A stretch of DNA of 64,000 nt from Caloramator quimbayensis (GCF_900167605.1 NZ_FUYH01000001.1:220942-284941), one strand, 5' to 3'. Shown: positions 29,141-37,915, counted from the first letter of the stretch. Made by a program: numbers and translations. Notes: a model not told the origin generated them from the sequence alone.

Positions 29141-30329
29141 ACTATTATTGCTGTCATTAATTTTTTTAGTTATATTTTCCTCAACAGCCTATGCTGAAAG
29201 CAGCACATTATTCCTAAACAATATAATAGATGACGCAATAGAAAATTCAATAACATTAAAATCCTTAAGCAATAAGGTAAAATCCCTCGAAAAATCAAAA
29301 AGCGATGCAGAGGAAGCTTCAAAAGACGCTGCCCAAAGGTTGGATACTAATGAAGCTTTGAAGGATTTACTTAAAAATTATTCATCTTTAAGTCCTGCTG
29401 AGAAAATGCAAGTTACTATGTTAATAAGAATGCATATTATTATGACTATAGATGATAAGCTGCAGTTTACAAAAATCAAGGAGCTCTCCGTTCCTAATGC
29501 TGATTATGCTATACTTCAAAATAAAAACAATATGGAAATTGCAAAAAATTCCTCAATACTATCGATTTCACAGCAGTTCAATACAATTTTAAATATGCAG
29601 GACTCAATAAAACTTCAAAATAACAATATAAAAATACTTGAAGACAGGCTTAATACAGCTAAAATACAATATGACAACGGGCTAATATCAAATAAGGATT
29701 ATAAAACTTTAGAAAGCAGCCTTAAGAAATCAAAACTTGAGCTTTTAAAGATGCAAAACAATATGAACAGTCTCGTTATAACATTAAATCAGGCTATAAA
29801 TAAGCCTCTTTTAACTAAATATGATGAGTTTTCAGACAGTGGAATGACACCATATTTAGATATTAAAAGTCTTGATGAATATATAAATACGGCTCTTACA
29901 TATAGATCAGAAATAATTTGCAATCAGAAGTATTATGATATTAAAAAAAGAGAATATGAAATAACCTATGAAGTTTACCCTTCAGATTTAAATGATAATA
30001 CACAGCAGGCAAAATACGATATGGAAGATGCTCAAAACAAACTTGAACAATCAAAGGAAGATATTAAAATAGAAATTACTACTCTATATAAGGATATTGA
30101 AAAAAATATACAAGACATTAATAACTATCAAAAAAAATATGATGCGGCAAAATATGATAATGAAATTGCTAAAAAGAAATACAGCTTCGGGCTTATAAGC
30201 AGGCTTGATGTTGAAAATTCAAATCTTAATCTTTTGCAGGCGCAGATACAATTAAACCAAGCAAAGCGAACCCTTTATATAAACGAATTAAAACTTAATT
30301 TTGCATGCGGTATAGGCCCTGCTGCATAA
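29127..30329 (+). CDS. TolC-like outer-factor family protein 1
   Basis: 400 residues with a signal peptide (hydrophobic 5-20, cut after AYA). The rest is almost entirely alpha-helical coiled coil with the TolC/OEP pattern: KYSFGLISRLDVENSNLNLLQAQIQLNQAKRTLYINELKLNFACG near the C-terminus. TolC-family proteins form tunnels in the outer membrane of diderms, yet they also occur in some monoderm Clostridia, where their role is unclear. The gene pairs with the next TolC-like gene and shares its transcript. It may serve the MacAB-like exporter at 872-3998 or surface-protein export (inference). Confidence 0.82.
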   Translation: MKKHKLLLLSLIFLVIFSSTAYAESSTLFLNNIIDDAIENSITLKSLSNKVKSLEKSKSDAEEASKDAAQRLDTNEALKDLLKNYSSLSPAEKMQVTMLIRMHIIMTIDDKLQFTKIKELSVPNADYAILQNKNNMEIAKNSSILSISQQFNTILNMQDSIKLQNNNIKILEDRLNTAKIQYDNGLISNKDYKTLESSLKKSKLELLKMQNNMNSLVITLNQAINKPLLTKYDEFSDSGMTPYLDIKSLDEYINTALTYRSEIICNQKYYDIKKREYEITYEVYPSDLNDNTQQAKYDMEDAQNKLEQSKEDIKIEITTLYKDIEKNIQDINNYQKKYDAAKYDNEIAKKKYSFGLISRLDVENSNLNLLQAQIQLNQAKRTLYINELKLNFACGIGPAA

Positions 30330-30356
30330 AGTATAAATTATTAGGAGGGATTAAAA

Positions 30357-31496
30357 TTGAAAAAGCTTATAGCATTTATAATTACATTTTCATTAGTTTT
30401 AAGTCTATCTTCCCCATGTTTAGCTGATACAGTTTTTAAAGAAGAAGACGGAATAATAAAATTAACTTTACAAGATGCGATTAGCAATATAGAAAAACAA
30501 AATACAGAAATTAAACTTATGGATCAAAAGATAGCAATACTTGAAAAACAATATAAAACTGCCCTCGATAATGCTGAAAAGGCAAAAACGGATACGAGCA
30601 CAAATATACAAAGCAACATAAACCTTAGAAAAACAGAACTTTTAAACTGGAAAAAATCACAGCTTACTTTAGAAAACGCAAAACATGATAGGGATGATAA
30701 GTTAAATTCCCTAATACAGGATATTAAAAAACAATACTATGAAGCTCTCATGATAAAGGAAGATATATCAAACTATCAGGAAGAAATCAATAACCTAAAC
30801 AAAAATATAAGTATTGTTAATGCAAAAATTAATGTAGGAAAAATGAAATCCTCCGATTTAAAAAACTATGAAACCCAAAAAAGCCAGCTTGAAGCTCAGC
30901 TTTGGACATCTCAGAAACAGCTTAATATTGCATTTCTAAACATAAAAAGAATATTGAATATAGATATAAACAAGCAAATAGATATTGAACCTGTTAATAT
31001 AGCAGTAAAAACCTTCGACGACAGCGATATAGAAAACAAAATAAAAAACACAATAGAAAACAGCTATGACATCAAAAAACAGGCTTTAGACCTTGAACTT
31101 TCAAAACTCGAATATAAAATAGTCGATGAGAATTCAAACAAAAGCTCCGATGAAGAATCAGAAAACAACTACTCAACCCTTTTAAACCTCGAAGCCTCAA
31201 TAAACACTAAAGAGGCAAGCCTTGAAAATGCAAAGACCTCCCTCGAGGCAAACCTTTGGAGCAGCTATAACAACCTTAAAAATCTTGAATATAATATAGA
31301 AATAGAAAAGCTAAATCTTGAAATAGCTCAAATCACATATGATATTACAAAAGCGAGTGTAAGTTTAAATTCATCTCTAAGTGTCGATGAAATTAGCAGT
31401 CATATAGCTCTTTTAAAGCAGCAGACAAAATTTCAAAGAGCAATAAATCAATATGTTTTATCAGTAGAAAGCTTAGAAAACCAGCTAAACAAATAA
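30357..31496 (+). CDS. TolC-like outer-factor family protein 2
   Basis: 379 residues from a TTG codon with AGGAGGG 8 bp upstream. A signal peptide (MKKLIAFIITFSLVLSL, cut after CLA) is followed by long coiled-coil helices: DAISNIEKQNTEIKLMDQKI, INVGKMKSSDLKNYETQKSQLEAQLW, LNLEIAQITYDITKASV. It shows the same internal helical-hairpin repeat as family members. It lies 27 bp after the first TolC-like gene and is followed by a strong terminator, so the two form a bicistronic unit. A pair of different TolC-like proteins could form a hetero-oligomer. Confidence 0.8.
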   Translation: MKKLIAFIITFSLVLSLSSPCLADTVFKEEDGIIKLTLQDAISNIEKQNTEIKLMDQKIAILEKQYKTALDNAEKAKTDTSTNIQSNINLRKTELLNWKKSQLTLENAKHDRDDKLNSLIQDIKKQYYEALMIKEDISNYQEEINNLNKNISIVNAKINVGKMKSSDLKNYETQKSQLEAQLWTSQKQLNIAFLNIKRILNIDINKQIDIEPVNIAVKTFDDSDIENKIKNTIENSYDIKKQALDLELSKLEYKIVDENSNKSSDEESENNYSTLLNLEASINTKEASLENAKTSLEANLWSSYNNLKNLEYNIEIEKLNLEIAQITYDITKASVSLNSSLSVDEISSHIALLKQQTKFQRAINQYVLSVESLENQLNK

Positions 31497-31520
31497 AACA
31501 GCCTAAACGGCTGTTTTTTA
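31497..31520 (+). terminator. Terminator of the TolC-like operon
   Basis: AACAGCC and GGCTGTT form a stem over a five-base loop, followed by TTTTTAT, right after the stop codon. Confidence 0.85.
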
Positions 31521-31523
31521 TTC

Positions 31524-31574
31524 TGGTTCTATAATAAATGTTGAGGCGTAGCCCCAGCATTTATTATAGAACCA
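31524..31574. repeat. Perfect 17-bp inverted repeat at a transposase remnant
   Basis: TGGTTCTATAATAAATG (31524-31540) is matched exactly by its reverse complement at 31558-31574, with a 17-bp GC-rich loop. The right arm is the first part of the transposase remnant, so the repeat marks its left break. Confidence 0.7.
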
Positions 31575-31863
31575 AAAGAAAAACTATTAAAAATAATTGA
31601 AACTGCCTCTTCTTCCAAAGAAGTTCGCACTTTATTTAAGGAATGGATAAAGTTTGCACAAAATAGTGGTCTTAAAGAATTTGAAAGATGTGCTAATACT
31701 TATATAAGGTATTTTAATGAAATAGTGAATTCTTTTGATATACCATATACAAATGCTTGTACTGAAGGCTTTAACAACAAAATTAAAGTTATTAAAAGAA
31801 ATGCCTTCGGCTTTAAAAACTTTGATAGGTTTAGAAATAGAATTCTTCATTGCTGTAATTAAA
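31551..31863 (+). pseudogene. C-terminal remnant of an ISL3/IS204-type transposase
   Basis: An open frame without a start encodes about 100 residues ending in YTNACTEGFNNKIKVIKRNAFGFKNFDRFRNRILH, the C-terminal signature of ISL3/IS204 transposases with the conserved Glu. The N-terminal three quarters are absent. It differs from the intact ISL3 copy at 10078 (NGPTEGNNHKIKNIKRRAYG), so it is a separate, older element. Confidence 0.85.
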
Positions 31864-32054
31864 ATTTTACTTTCCCATATTTTAGAAATCCAACTTCCGT
31901 TGGTATTTTTGTCGTGCAATTTTTTAGGGGATACTCTATACAACCCAACCTATCTTTCTAAAATCACTCTCAAACAAGAAAGGACAGGCATTCTAATCGA
32001 ATATCCGCCCCAACTATTGGCAAAGAGCCAAATAAAAATGCCGCCCAGCGGCAA
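31864..32054. other. Non-coding remainder of the transposase remnant
   Basis: After the remnant stop codon the sequence holds a small hairpin (CCAAC TTCC GTTGG) and no gene. Longer ORFs drawn across it run antisense into the S-layer gene and are not supported. Confidence 0.5.
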
Positions 32055-32081
32055 GTTTGTCACTTGTCAACTGGGTGGCAT
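32039..32081 (-). terminator. Possible S-layer gene terminator containing repeat copy 3
   Basis: On the minus strand ATGCCACCCAG pairs with CTGGGCGGCAT (one mismatch) and is followed by TTTTTATTT. Repeat copy 3 (32055-32081) supplies one arm and the loop. It lies 16 bp after the S-layer stop. The loop is long, so termination efficiency is uncertain. Confidence 0.5.
32055..32081 (+). repeat. Interspersed 27-bp repeat, copy 3
   Basis: Same core as copies 2 and 5 (TTTGTCACTTGTCAACTGGG), ending TGGCAT. It is located just downstream of the S-layer stop codon. Confidence 0.8.
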
Positions 32082-32096
32082 TCATGTTACGTTATC

Positions 32097-35000
32097 TTAT
32101 TGTGTTAATCCAACTGTGAAATCAACTTTTACAGTTAAGCCACTTGCATACTTGAATGTAGCAGTGAATTTATCTCCCATAGTAGCATTCGCTATTGATA
32201 CACTATTTGTACCATTATTTGTTACTGTAAATGTTGAACCATCAACTTTTACTAAGTTAGTAATTATTATCACTGGATTTTCTGTAAAATCAACACCATA
32301 TTGGTCTTTTACTTCATAAATAACTGATTTTAACTTATTTGCATCAATTACTCCACCTGTTGTTGGATTAATTACTGCTTTTCCATCAGCTACAAGATCT
32401 TCATCTAATGTTACTGTTGCAACCTTTAGTGCCTCATTAGAAACTACTAATTCCTTTTCAAGAATCTGTAATGCTTCTCCTGAATCACCGTTAACAGTTA
32501 CTATAACAGTTGTTTTAACATCCTTTGCATTTCCTAAATTATCAACAAAATCAGCTGCTGCATATCCACCTGAAGTTACATCTACAATAATACTTCCACT
32601 TGTTGTTAACTTGCTTGTAGTTAAAGCTAATGAGTAGTCTGCTGCTGGCAATAATACTTTTGTACCATTAGCTAATACTCCATAAACTTTTACAGTCTTG
32701 TTATGAGTTGATGGTGTAGCTGCTGAAGCATTTCCATTATTGTACATCTTACCAAAGTCAGCAACTTCGAAGCTTACATATTCTGATTTGCTAACCTTTG
32801 TAAATACTATTGACTTAGTACTTACTGTTACTGGATTTGCACCGTTATCTCCAGTTGCTAAAGTAAACTTAATTGTTTCTGTTTTATTTGTATTATTTTC
32901 AGCAAATATTCTTACTGCTGAATTTGTTGTTGAAATTACTTGAGTAACAGAATCACTATTATTAAGTAATACTTGGAATGCTGAATTTGTTGAAGTTGAT
33001 TCAACAACTATGCTGTTTTCTGAAGCTGCATCAACCCAAGCATTAACAGCTGAATCTGTCATTGTTCTACCATATTGATCTTGAATTATTAAATCTGCTG
33101 CTTCTATATCAACATAGTTTCCTTTAGCAATATATGTTGATTTAGTTGAATCTAATCCAACTATTGTTGTTGGTCTTGCTTTTTCTTTAACGCTTACCAT
33201 TAAGCTTGAGAAGTTTCCGCCATTAGTTACTATAGATGTTAAATAAACTGGTAAATCAACATTATCACTTGCACCTGTTGCTGGAGCATAGTAATATAAT
33301 TTTGCTGTGCCATCATTTTGTTCTTCAAATTTTAATCCTGAAGTACCTGTACCATTATACAATGGTGATAAAGTTACATTACCATTTAACTGAGAATATT
33401 TTGTTACAGCATTGCCATATTGGTCAACAGCTGTAAATGGTATTTCTACTTTTTCAGTTTCTGCAATCATCTTTGAAGGTGCTGACATTGTGAATGTCTT
33501 AACTGCAGCTAATGCCTTAGCTTCAACTGTATATGTTGAAATCTTTCCTGTTACAGATGATATAGCTTGAATTGTTACTGTTCCACCATTATTAACAGAA
33601 CTTCCTGCCTTTAATGCAACTGCTTTATAAGTAGCACCATCAAGAGTTACATCAGAAGATACAGCAAAAGCTCCGTTAGCTGTGTCTGAACTTACAAATA
33701 AAGGATTATTTGAAGTAAATACTAATTTACTTAAATTTGGGCTTGACATTATATTGCCATACTGATCCTTTACTTGGAATAATAATACATATCTGTTATC
33801 AGTAAATCCTGCTGGAAGATCTACTAATTTTAAATTTGTAGTATCATATACACCCTTAAATAATACTTCATTTGCTTGAGCTTCTAAAGCTATTTCAACC
33901 TGAGCATTTACAACAGTTGCACTTGCAGCATGAACACCTGTTATATAAACTATTTGTCCAGGTATAAAATCTGAAGTACCAGCTGCTTCAATTTCAAATG
34001 TTCCGTCTATTGTATTTTCATTATAAACTGACTTTCCTGTTGAAATTGTCCAGCTAATTGTTTGTCCTGTCATCTTTTCGCCATATTGATTAAGAACCTC
34101 ATATGAAACTAAAGCTCTCTTGTCATTTCCTGACAATCTTGGTGCTTTTGTTGATAAAATATTTATTTTAGCAACTTTTACATCATCAACAGTAACTTTT
34201 ACGCTTATTGCAGTTTCTGTTAAACCAGATACTGAAACTGTATATTCACCTTTTGTTAAATTAGTTGCCATTGTAATAACTGCTGATTTTTTATCTGCTG
34301 CGAATTCAACTTTTTCTGTATTAACTAATATTGAATCTTTCTTAACTTCAAATTTAGCCTTTGTATCATCAACAGCTTTATTGAATTTAACTTCTAATTT
34401 TTTAACTCCAACCGCACTTACAGTAGCTGTTGGTGCAACTGCCTTAACTGTTACCTTTACAGCTGGCTTTAATGTTGTTCCTTCAACTGTACCATTTACA
34501 GTATATTCTCCAGCTTTAGTTGTATCAACTGCATCCCACTTAACTGCAACTTCTTTTTCTGTTCCGTCAGTCATAACTGCCTTTACAGTTGCTGGAAGAG
34601 TTGCTACTGCACCTTCGTCAACTGTTACGTCTGCTGGGTTAACTAATTCCTTAATTTCTACTTTAGCTTCTTCTTTAGCCTTTACAACAAATCTTCCAAC
34701 ATTAACATATTTAGCTGTTGAAGCCTTAGCTCCACTTGCTTTAACTCCTACAACTATTTCGTATGTTCCTGGTTCTGTTACATATAATACATCAATTGTG
34801 AATGTTGATGTTCCAGGACATACTGCTTTGTAGAAGTAGTCCTTTGAATAGCCTGGGTAAAGTTCCTTAACCTTACCTACTCCTACTTTCCAAAGGAATG
34901 CTCTGTACTGAACTTTTCCTTTATAAGGAGCTGAATTGAATTTAACGATTACTCTGTCACCAACCTTGTATTCAGCTTGTGGTTTGGCAACGATAGTGAT

Positions 35001-35114
35001 TTTTGTTGGTCCTGCTGCAGCCTTTGTAGTCTGTGCAGGTACATAGCTGAGCACTGTGAATACTGTAAATAAAGCAACTAATACAGTGCTGAGCACTTTC
35101 TTGGCTTTTGCCAT
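32097..35114 (-). CDS. Probable major S-layer protein
   Basis: 1005 residues from ATG 35114 (GGAGGAG site); the longer frame to 35231 runs through its promoter and leader. The signal peptide is cut after KAAA. An N-terminal domain (about 37-145) is shared with the 25681 protein. A Big_4-like Ig domain follows (AVMTDGTEKEVAVKWDAVDTTKAGEYTV), then repeated Ig-like modules beginning with phrases like VKDQYGN, VDQYGNAV and IQDQYGRT. It is rich in Thr, Val, Ala and Asn and nearly free of Cys. No SLH domain is visible. A strong promoter, a stem in the 5' leader and an isolated transcript fit a highly expressed surface lattice protein. Confidence 0.85.
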   Translation of the reverse strand: MAKAKKVLSTVLVALFTVFTVLSYVPAQTTKAAAGPTKITIVAKPQAEYKVGDRVIVKFNSAPYKGKVQYRAFLWKVGVGKVKELYPGYSKDYFYKAVCPGTSTFTIDVLYVTEPGTYEIVVGVKASGAKASTAKYVNVGRFVVKAKEEAKVEIKELVNPADVTVDEGAVATLPATVKAVMTDGTEKEVAVKWDAVDTTKAGEYTVNGTVEGTTLKPAVKVTVKAVAPTATVSAVGVKKLEVKFNKAVDDTKAKFEVKKDSILVNTEKVEFAADKKSAVITMATNLTKGEYTVSVSGLTETAISVKVTVDDVKVAKINILSTKAPRLSGNDKRALVSYEVLNQYGEKMTGQTISWTISTGKSVYNENTIDGTFEIEAAGTSDFIPGQIVYITGVHAASATVVNAQVEIALEAQANEVLFKGVYDTTNLKLVDLPAGFTDNRYVLLFQVKDQYGNIMSSPNLSKLVFTSNNPLFVSSDTANGAFAVSSDVTLDGATYKAVALKAGSSVNNGGTVTIQAISSVTGKISTYTVEAKALAAVKTFTMSAPSKMIAETEKVEIPFTAVDQYGNAVTKYSQLNGNVTLSPLYNGTGTSGLKFEEQNDGTAKLYYYAPATGASDNVDLPVYLTSIVTNGGNFSSLMVSVKEKARPTTIVGLDSTKSTYIAKGNYVDIEAADLIIQDQYGRTMTDSAVNAWVDAASENSIVVESTSTNSAFQVLLNNSDSVTQVISTTNSAVRIFAENNTNKTETIKFTLATGDNGANPVTVSTKSIVFTKVSKSEYVSFEVADFGKMYNNGNASAATPSTHNKTVKVYGVLANGTKVLLPAADYSLALTTSKLTTSGSIIVDVTSGGYAAADFVDNLGNAKDVKTTVIVTVNGDSGEALQILEKELVVSNEALKVATVTLDEDLVADGKAVINPTTGGVIDANKLKSVIYEVKDQYGVDFTENPVIIITNLVKVDGSTFTVTNNGTNSVSIANATMGDKFTATFKYASGLTVKVDFTVGLTQ

Positions 35115-35161
35115 AGTTTTTCTCCTCCTCTCGAATTTTAAAAATTTTGTTTGATTTATAT

Positions 35162-35178
35162 AGATGAATAAATCATCT
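35162..35178 (-). promoter_or_regulatory. Stem in the S-layer mRNA leader
   Basis: AGATGA and TCATCT form a short hairpin about 30 bases after the predicted transcript start. Leaders of abundant surface-protein mRNAs often carry such stabilising stems. Confidence 0.4.
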
Positions 35179-35215
35179 GCGAAGTTAGTTAATTTTGGTA
35201 ATGCACCTAGTATAC

Positions 35216-35244
35216 ATAATATACTAAACATAAACCATTTTCAA
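35216..35244 (-). promoter_or_regulatory. Sigma-A-type promoter of the S-layer gene
   Basis: On the minus strand TTGAAA (35244-35239) and TATTAT (35221-35216) are separated by exactly 17 bp. Transcription would start near 35209, giving a leader of about 95 bases. Confidence 0.75.
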
Positions 35245-35700
35245 GTAGTTAAAAGAATTTGTAGTAAAATTTAAACCTTTTTCCTATGTACTTCATAAGT
35301 AATTATTTCCTATTAAATCATATATATTCAACTTATATTTTAATATCTAATTTTATCAAAACCTGTATTGTAATTCATATTTTAGCACAGGTATTTAAAC
35401 TTTGTAAATATATAAATTCATACCAATAATCTATATATTTTTCATTGTTTGTATATAATTTCCTATAAGGTTAAATTAATGTTAATCAGTATAAACTATT
35501 ATTCTTCGCTAATTGTTAAATTCCTTGTTTATAACTTTATTTTTTATTAAATAATGTAAAAAGTTATTCACATTATCCACATTTCCCATTGTACAAACTC
35601 TATATAGAATATATGGAATTCAATCACTATTTATGACGATAGAAGTTTATAAAAAGTTTCATCAAAAACAAAAAAATTTTAAAAAAATTTTTTAGGCAAA
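35245..35700. other. Long AT-rich intergenic region
   Basis: About 460 bp without a gene, very AT-rich, with runs such as AAAAAAATTTTAAAAAAATT near 35670. Two adjacent DnaA-box-like 9-mers lie at 35564-35581. No RNA gene is recognised. Confidence 0.6.
35564..35581 (+). promoter_or_regulatory. Two adjacent DnaA-box-like 9-mers
   Basis: TTATTCACA and TTATCCACA follow each other without a gap; both fit the consensus TTATNCACA. They sit in an AT-rich region upstream of the S-layer gene. A DnaA titration or regulatory site is possible; chance occurrence is not excluded. Confidence 0.5.
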
Positions 35701-35922
<222 letters not shown>

Positions 35923-35979
35923 TTATATTTTTATATAACCATGTAGTTATATTTTTTCCATATAAATATATTTTAAACA

Positions 35980-36561
35980 TCAGTCAGTATAATCATTAGA
36001 AAAGGATACTACAGCATTTAAAATCAAATCTCTTGCGCTTTCGTAGCTGTTTTTATCAGATATTTCAAGTTTTATAACATTATACCCCTTTGTTTTTTCT
36101 AAAGTATTTGTAACTATGTTTAATTTTATATTTTTATCTGATAAATTATTTTTAATCTTTAAAGCCCTTTCATATTCCCTCTCGTCGTTTTTTCTAAGCC
36201 TTAAAAGAATTGTATTGCTGTTTATGACGCTCCTTCCTTCGTCTATCTCAAATATATAATACTTAGTATATTTTTTTATGCTCTCTAATATTTTTTCATC
36301 TTTTTCATATTCATCATTATATTCAATTATGACTGCATCCCATCCGTATTCATTAATCTTTTGCTTAACATATGTTAGAGAGGAATTTAATTTATTAGAA
36401 GGAGTTTTAGTATAGAAAATAATTCCTAAGGGTTTATTTTCTTTAAAAGCGTATTTTTGAATTCTTAATGCTATAATGGAAAGATAAAGTATTGATAAAA
36501 AAGTAAAAACAGCAATAACAGCTATAATAAAAACTTTAAAATTCTTCAAATTTATCACCAT
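35980..36561 (-). CDS. Membrane-anchored protein of unknown function
   Basis: 193 residues from ATG 36561, which has GGAG at the right distance; the ORF track's longer start lacks one. One membrane helix (about 9-32) is followed by an extracytoplasmic domain with LGIIFYTKTPSNKLNSSLTYVKQKI, LLRLRKNDEREYERALKIKNNL and a C-terminal VIKLEISDKNSYESARDLILNAV. The pattern of a short strand, helix and a final SYESA helix weakly recalls SpoIIP/amidase-like folds, but key metal ligands are not seen. Unknown function. Confidence 0.6.
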   Translation of the reverse strand: MVINLKNFKVFIIAVIAVFTFLSILYLSIIALRIQKYAFKENKPLGIIFYTKTPSNKLNSSLTYVKQKINEYGWDAVIIEYNDEYEKDEKILESIKKYTKYYIFEIDEGRSVINSNTILLRLRKNDEREYERALKIKNNLSDKNIKLNIVTNTLEKTKGYNVIKLEISDKNSYESARDLILNAVVSFSNDYTD

Positions 36562-36565
36562 AAAT

Positions 36566-36596
36566 AAAAGCTCCATATAAAATATATGAAGCTTTT
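36566..36596 (-). promoter_or_regulatory. Stem-loop covering a ribosome site
   Basis: On the minus strand AAAAGCTTCATATA pairs over 14 positions (one T-G wobble) with TATATGGAGCTTTT. The second arm contains the GGAG of the gene starting at 36561. It may attenuate read-through from the lipoprotein gene or control translation. Confidence 0.5.
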
Positions 36597-36609
36597 ATCT
36601 TTAAAATGA

Positions 36610-37374
36610 TTATTTGAATTTTATATAATAACTCCATTTCGAATCAATATAATTTCCTTCTAAAACATAAATTACCTTTGAGCCAAGGCTGTCAGTTACT
36701 GTAACATAGGTTTTGCATGTATTGTCGTTGTACTTTCTTGTATCTATCAATATATAGTAATCATATTTTTCAGCTTCCTTAGGAAATTTTACTGTTATGC
36801 CCTTATTATCAATACTTTCTATCATCTTTTTTTGTTCTATTGAGGTTATATATTTTGTGACAAGGAAGTCTTTTCTAATATCAACAACAGCTATTTGCCC
36901 CTTTTGTATGTTTGTTTTTTCGAATATTAAAGATAGCAGAGATTCATAATACTCAGATACATGCTTAAAGTTTCCTTTTTTCATAAGACGGTTTATAAAT
37001 TCATCTTCAATAGAATTATCTACATGATAGAGCCTTCCTTTATCATCGTAAAGATTTGCTGTACTTTCATCATCAATTCCTGCGATGTACTTAAAGCTTG
37101 CAATGGACTTAGACTCGCTGTAAAATTCAAAGGTAAAGTCGCTTTCAAGTCCGCTGTCAGATTTTGCATCTTTAGCTTCAAGTATTGTATTGCTGAATCT
37201 TTCTATGGTTTTTTTATCTATAATTGTGTACTTGCCTGCATATTTGTTGTTTGTTACAGTTATTCTTTCTATGTCTTTATTCAGCCCTAAGGACATAAGA
37301 TTTTGATTTTTTTTACCTCCAATACAGGATGTAAATAAAAAAGGTATAATAAGCAAAAGGATTATTTTTTTCAT
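36610..37374 (-). CDS. Lipoprotein of unknown function
   Basis: 254 residues with a lipoprotein signal ending in FTSC (Cys about 17). The mature part alternates beta strands and helices: SLGLNKDIERITVTNN, FSNTILEAKDAKSDSGL, and a repeat-like second half with YYILIDTRKY. The N-terminal half has a pattern seen in small substrate-binding-free lipoproteins, but I do not recognise a named family. It lies 5 bp after the acetyltransferase gene. Confidence 0.7.
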   Translation of the reverse strand: MKKIILLLIIPFLFTSCIGGKKNQNLMSLGLNKDIERITVTNNKYAGKYTIIDKKTIERFSNTILEAKDAKSDSGLESDFTFEFYSESKSIASFKYIAGIDDESTANLYDDKGRLYHVDNSIEDEFINRLMKKGNFKHVSEYYESLLSLIFEKTNIQKGQIAVVDIRKDFLVTKYITSIEQKKMIESIDNKGITVKFPKEAEKYDYYILIDTRKYNDNTCKTYVTVTDSLGSKVIYVLEGNYIDSKWSYYIKFK

Positions 37375-37378
37375 AAGC

Positions 37379-37915
37379 TCACCCTTCTATTATTTTTCCC
37401 ATGTAATAGGTATCATAATATTTGCCATCTATAAAAAGCGATTTTTTAAGATGCCCCTCTATTTCAAAGCCATACTTTTTATAAAGATTAATCGCCCTTT
37501 CGTTATCAGTCCTAACTTCGAGGGCTATTTTTTTAATCGCGCCATGTTCTTTGACCCATTTTAAAAAATATTCAATCATACAGGAGCCTATTCCAAGGTT
37601 CCAATAGTCCTTTAGTATATATATCCCCATATCTCCCCTGTGCATTATTCTCTTTCTATGGGAGGCTATAAAGCTTAAAATTCCAACTATCCTTCCTTCA
37701 ACTATTCCAACTATTAAAAGACAGTTGTTTCTGTGCCTTATGTTTCTTATTAGTATTCTTTCCTCTTCTTCTCCGTAATAGTAATCATTTATTCCAAAGG
37801 TTAAATTGTCCGTCTCTCCTCCTATCCTGTCTGATAGGCAGACAATTTCCCATGCGTCCTCTTCCCTTGCCCTTCTTACTGTTAAAGTTTTTCCGTTTTT
37901 TAAATCATATATCAT
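37379..37915 (-). CDS. GNAT-family N-acetyltransferase
   Basis: 178 residues. The acetyl-CoA site is seen in HRGDMGIYILKDYWNLGIGSCMIEYFLKW (motif A, with the (Q/R)xxGx(G/A)-like GIGS) and motif B in NERAINLYKKYGFEIEGHLKKSLFIDGKYYDTYYMGK. It resembles the RimJ/RimL/SpeG subgroup that acetylates protein N-termini or polyamines. The start has GGAGGG. Substrate unknown. Confidence 0.88.
   Translation of the reverse strand: MIYDLKNGKTLTVRRAREEDAWEIVCLSDRIGGETDNLTFGINDYYYGEEEERILIRNIRHRNNCLLIVGIVEGRIVGILSFIASHRKRIMHRGDMGIYILKDYWNLGIGSCMIEYFLKWVKEHGAIKKIALEVRTDNERAINLYKKYGFEIEGHLKKSLFIDGKYYDTYYMGKIIEG

Noticed and set aside
31735..32319. A 194-codon plus-strand ORF
   Set aside because: It runs out of frame through the transposase remnant and antisense into the S-layer gene.
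34120..34833. A 237-codon plus-strand ORF
   Set aside because: It is the antisense shadow of the Thr/Val-rich S-layer gene.
35115..35231. N-terminal extension of the S-layer frame
   Set aside because: It crosses the likely promoter and leader, while ATG 35114 has an ideal ribosome site and a signal peptide.
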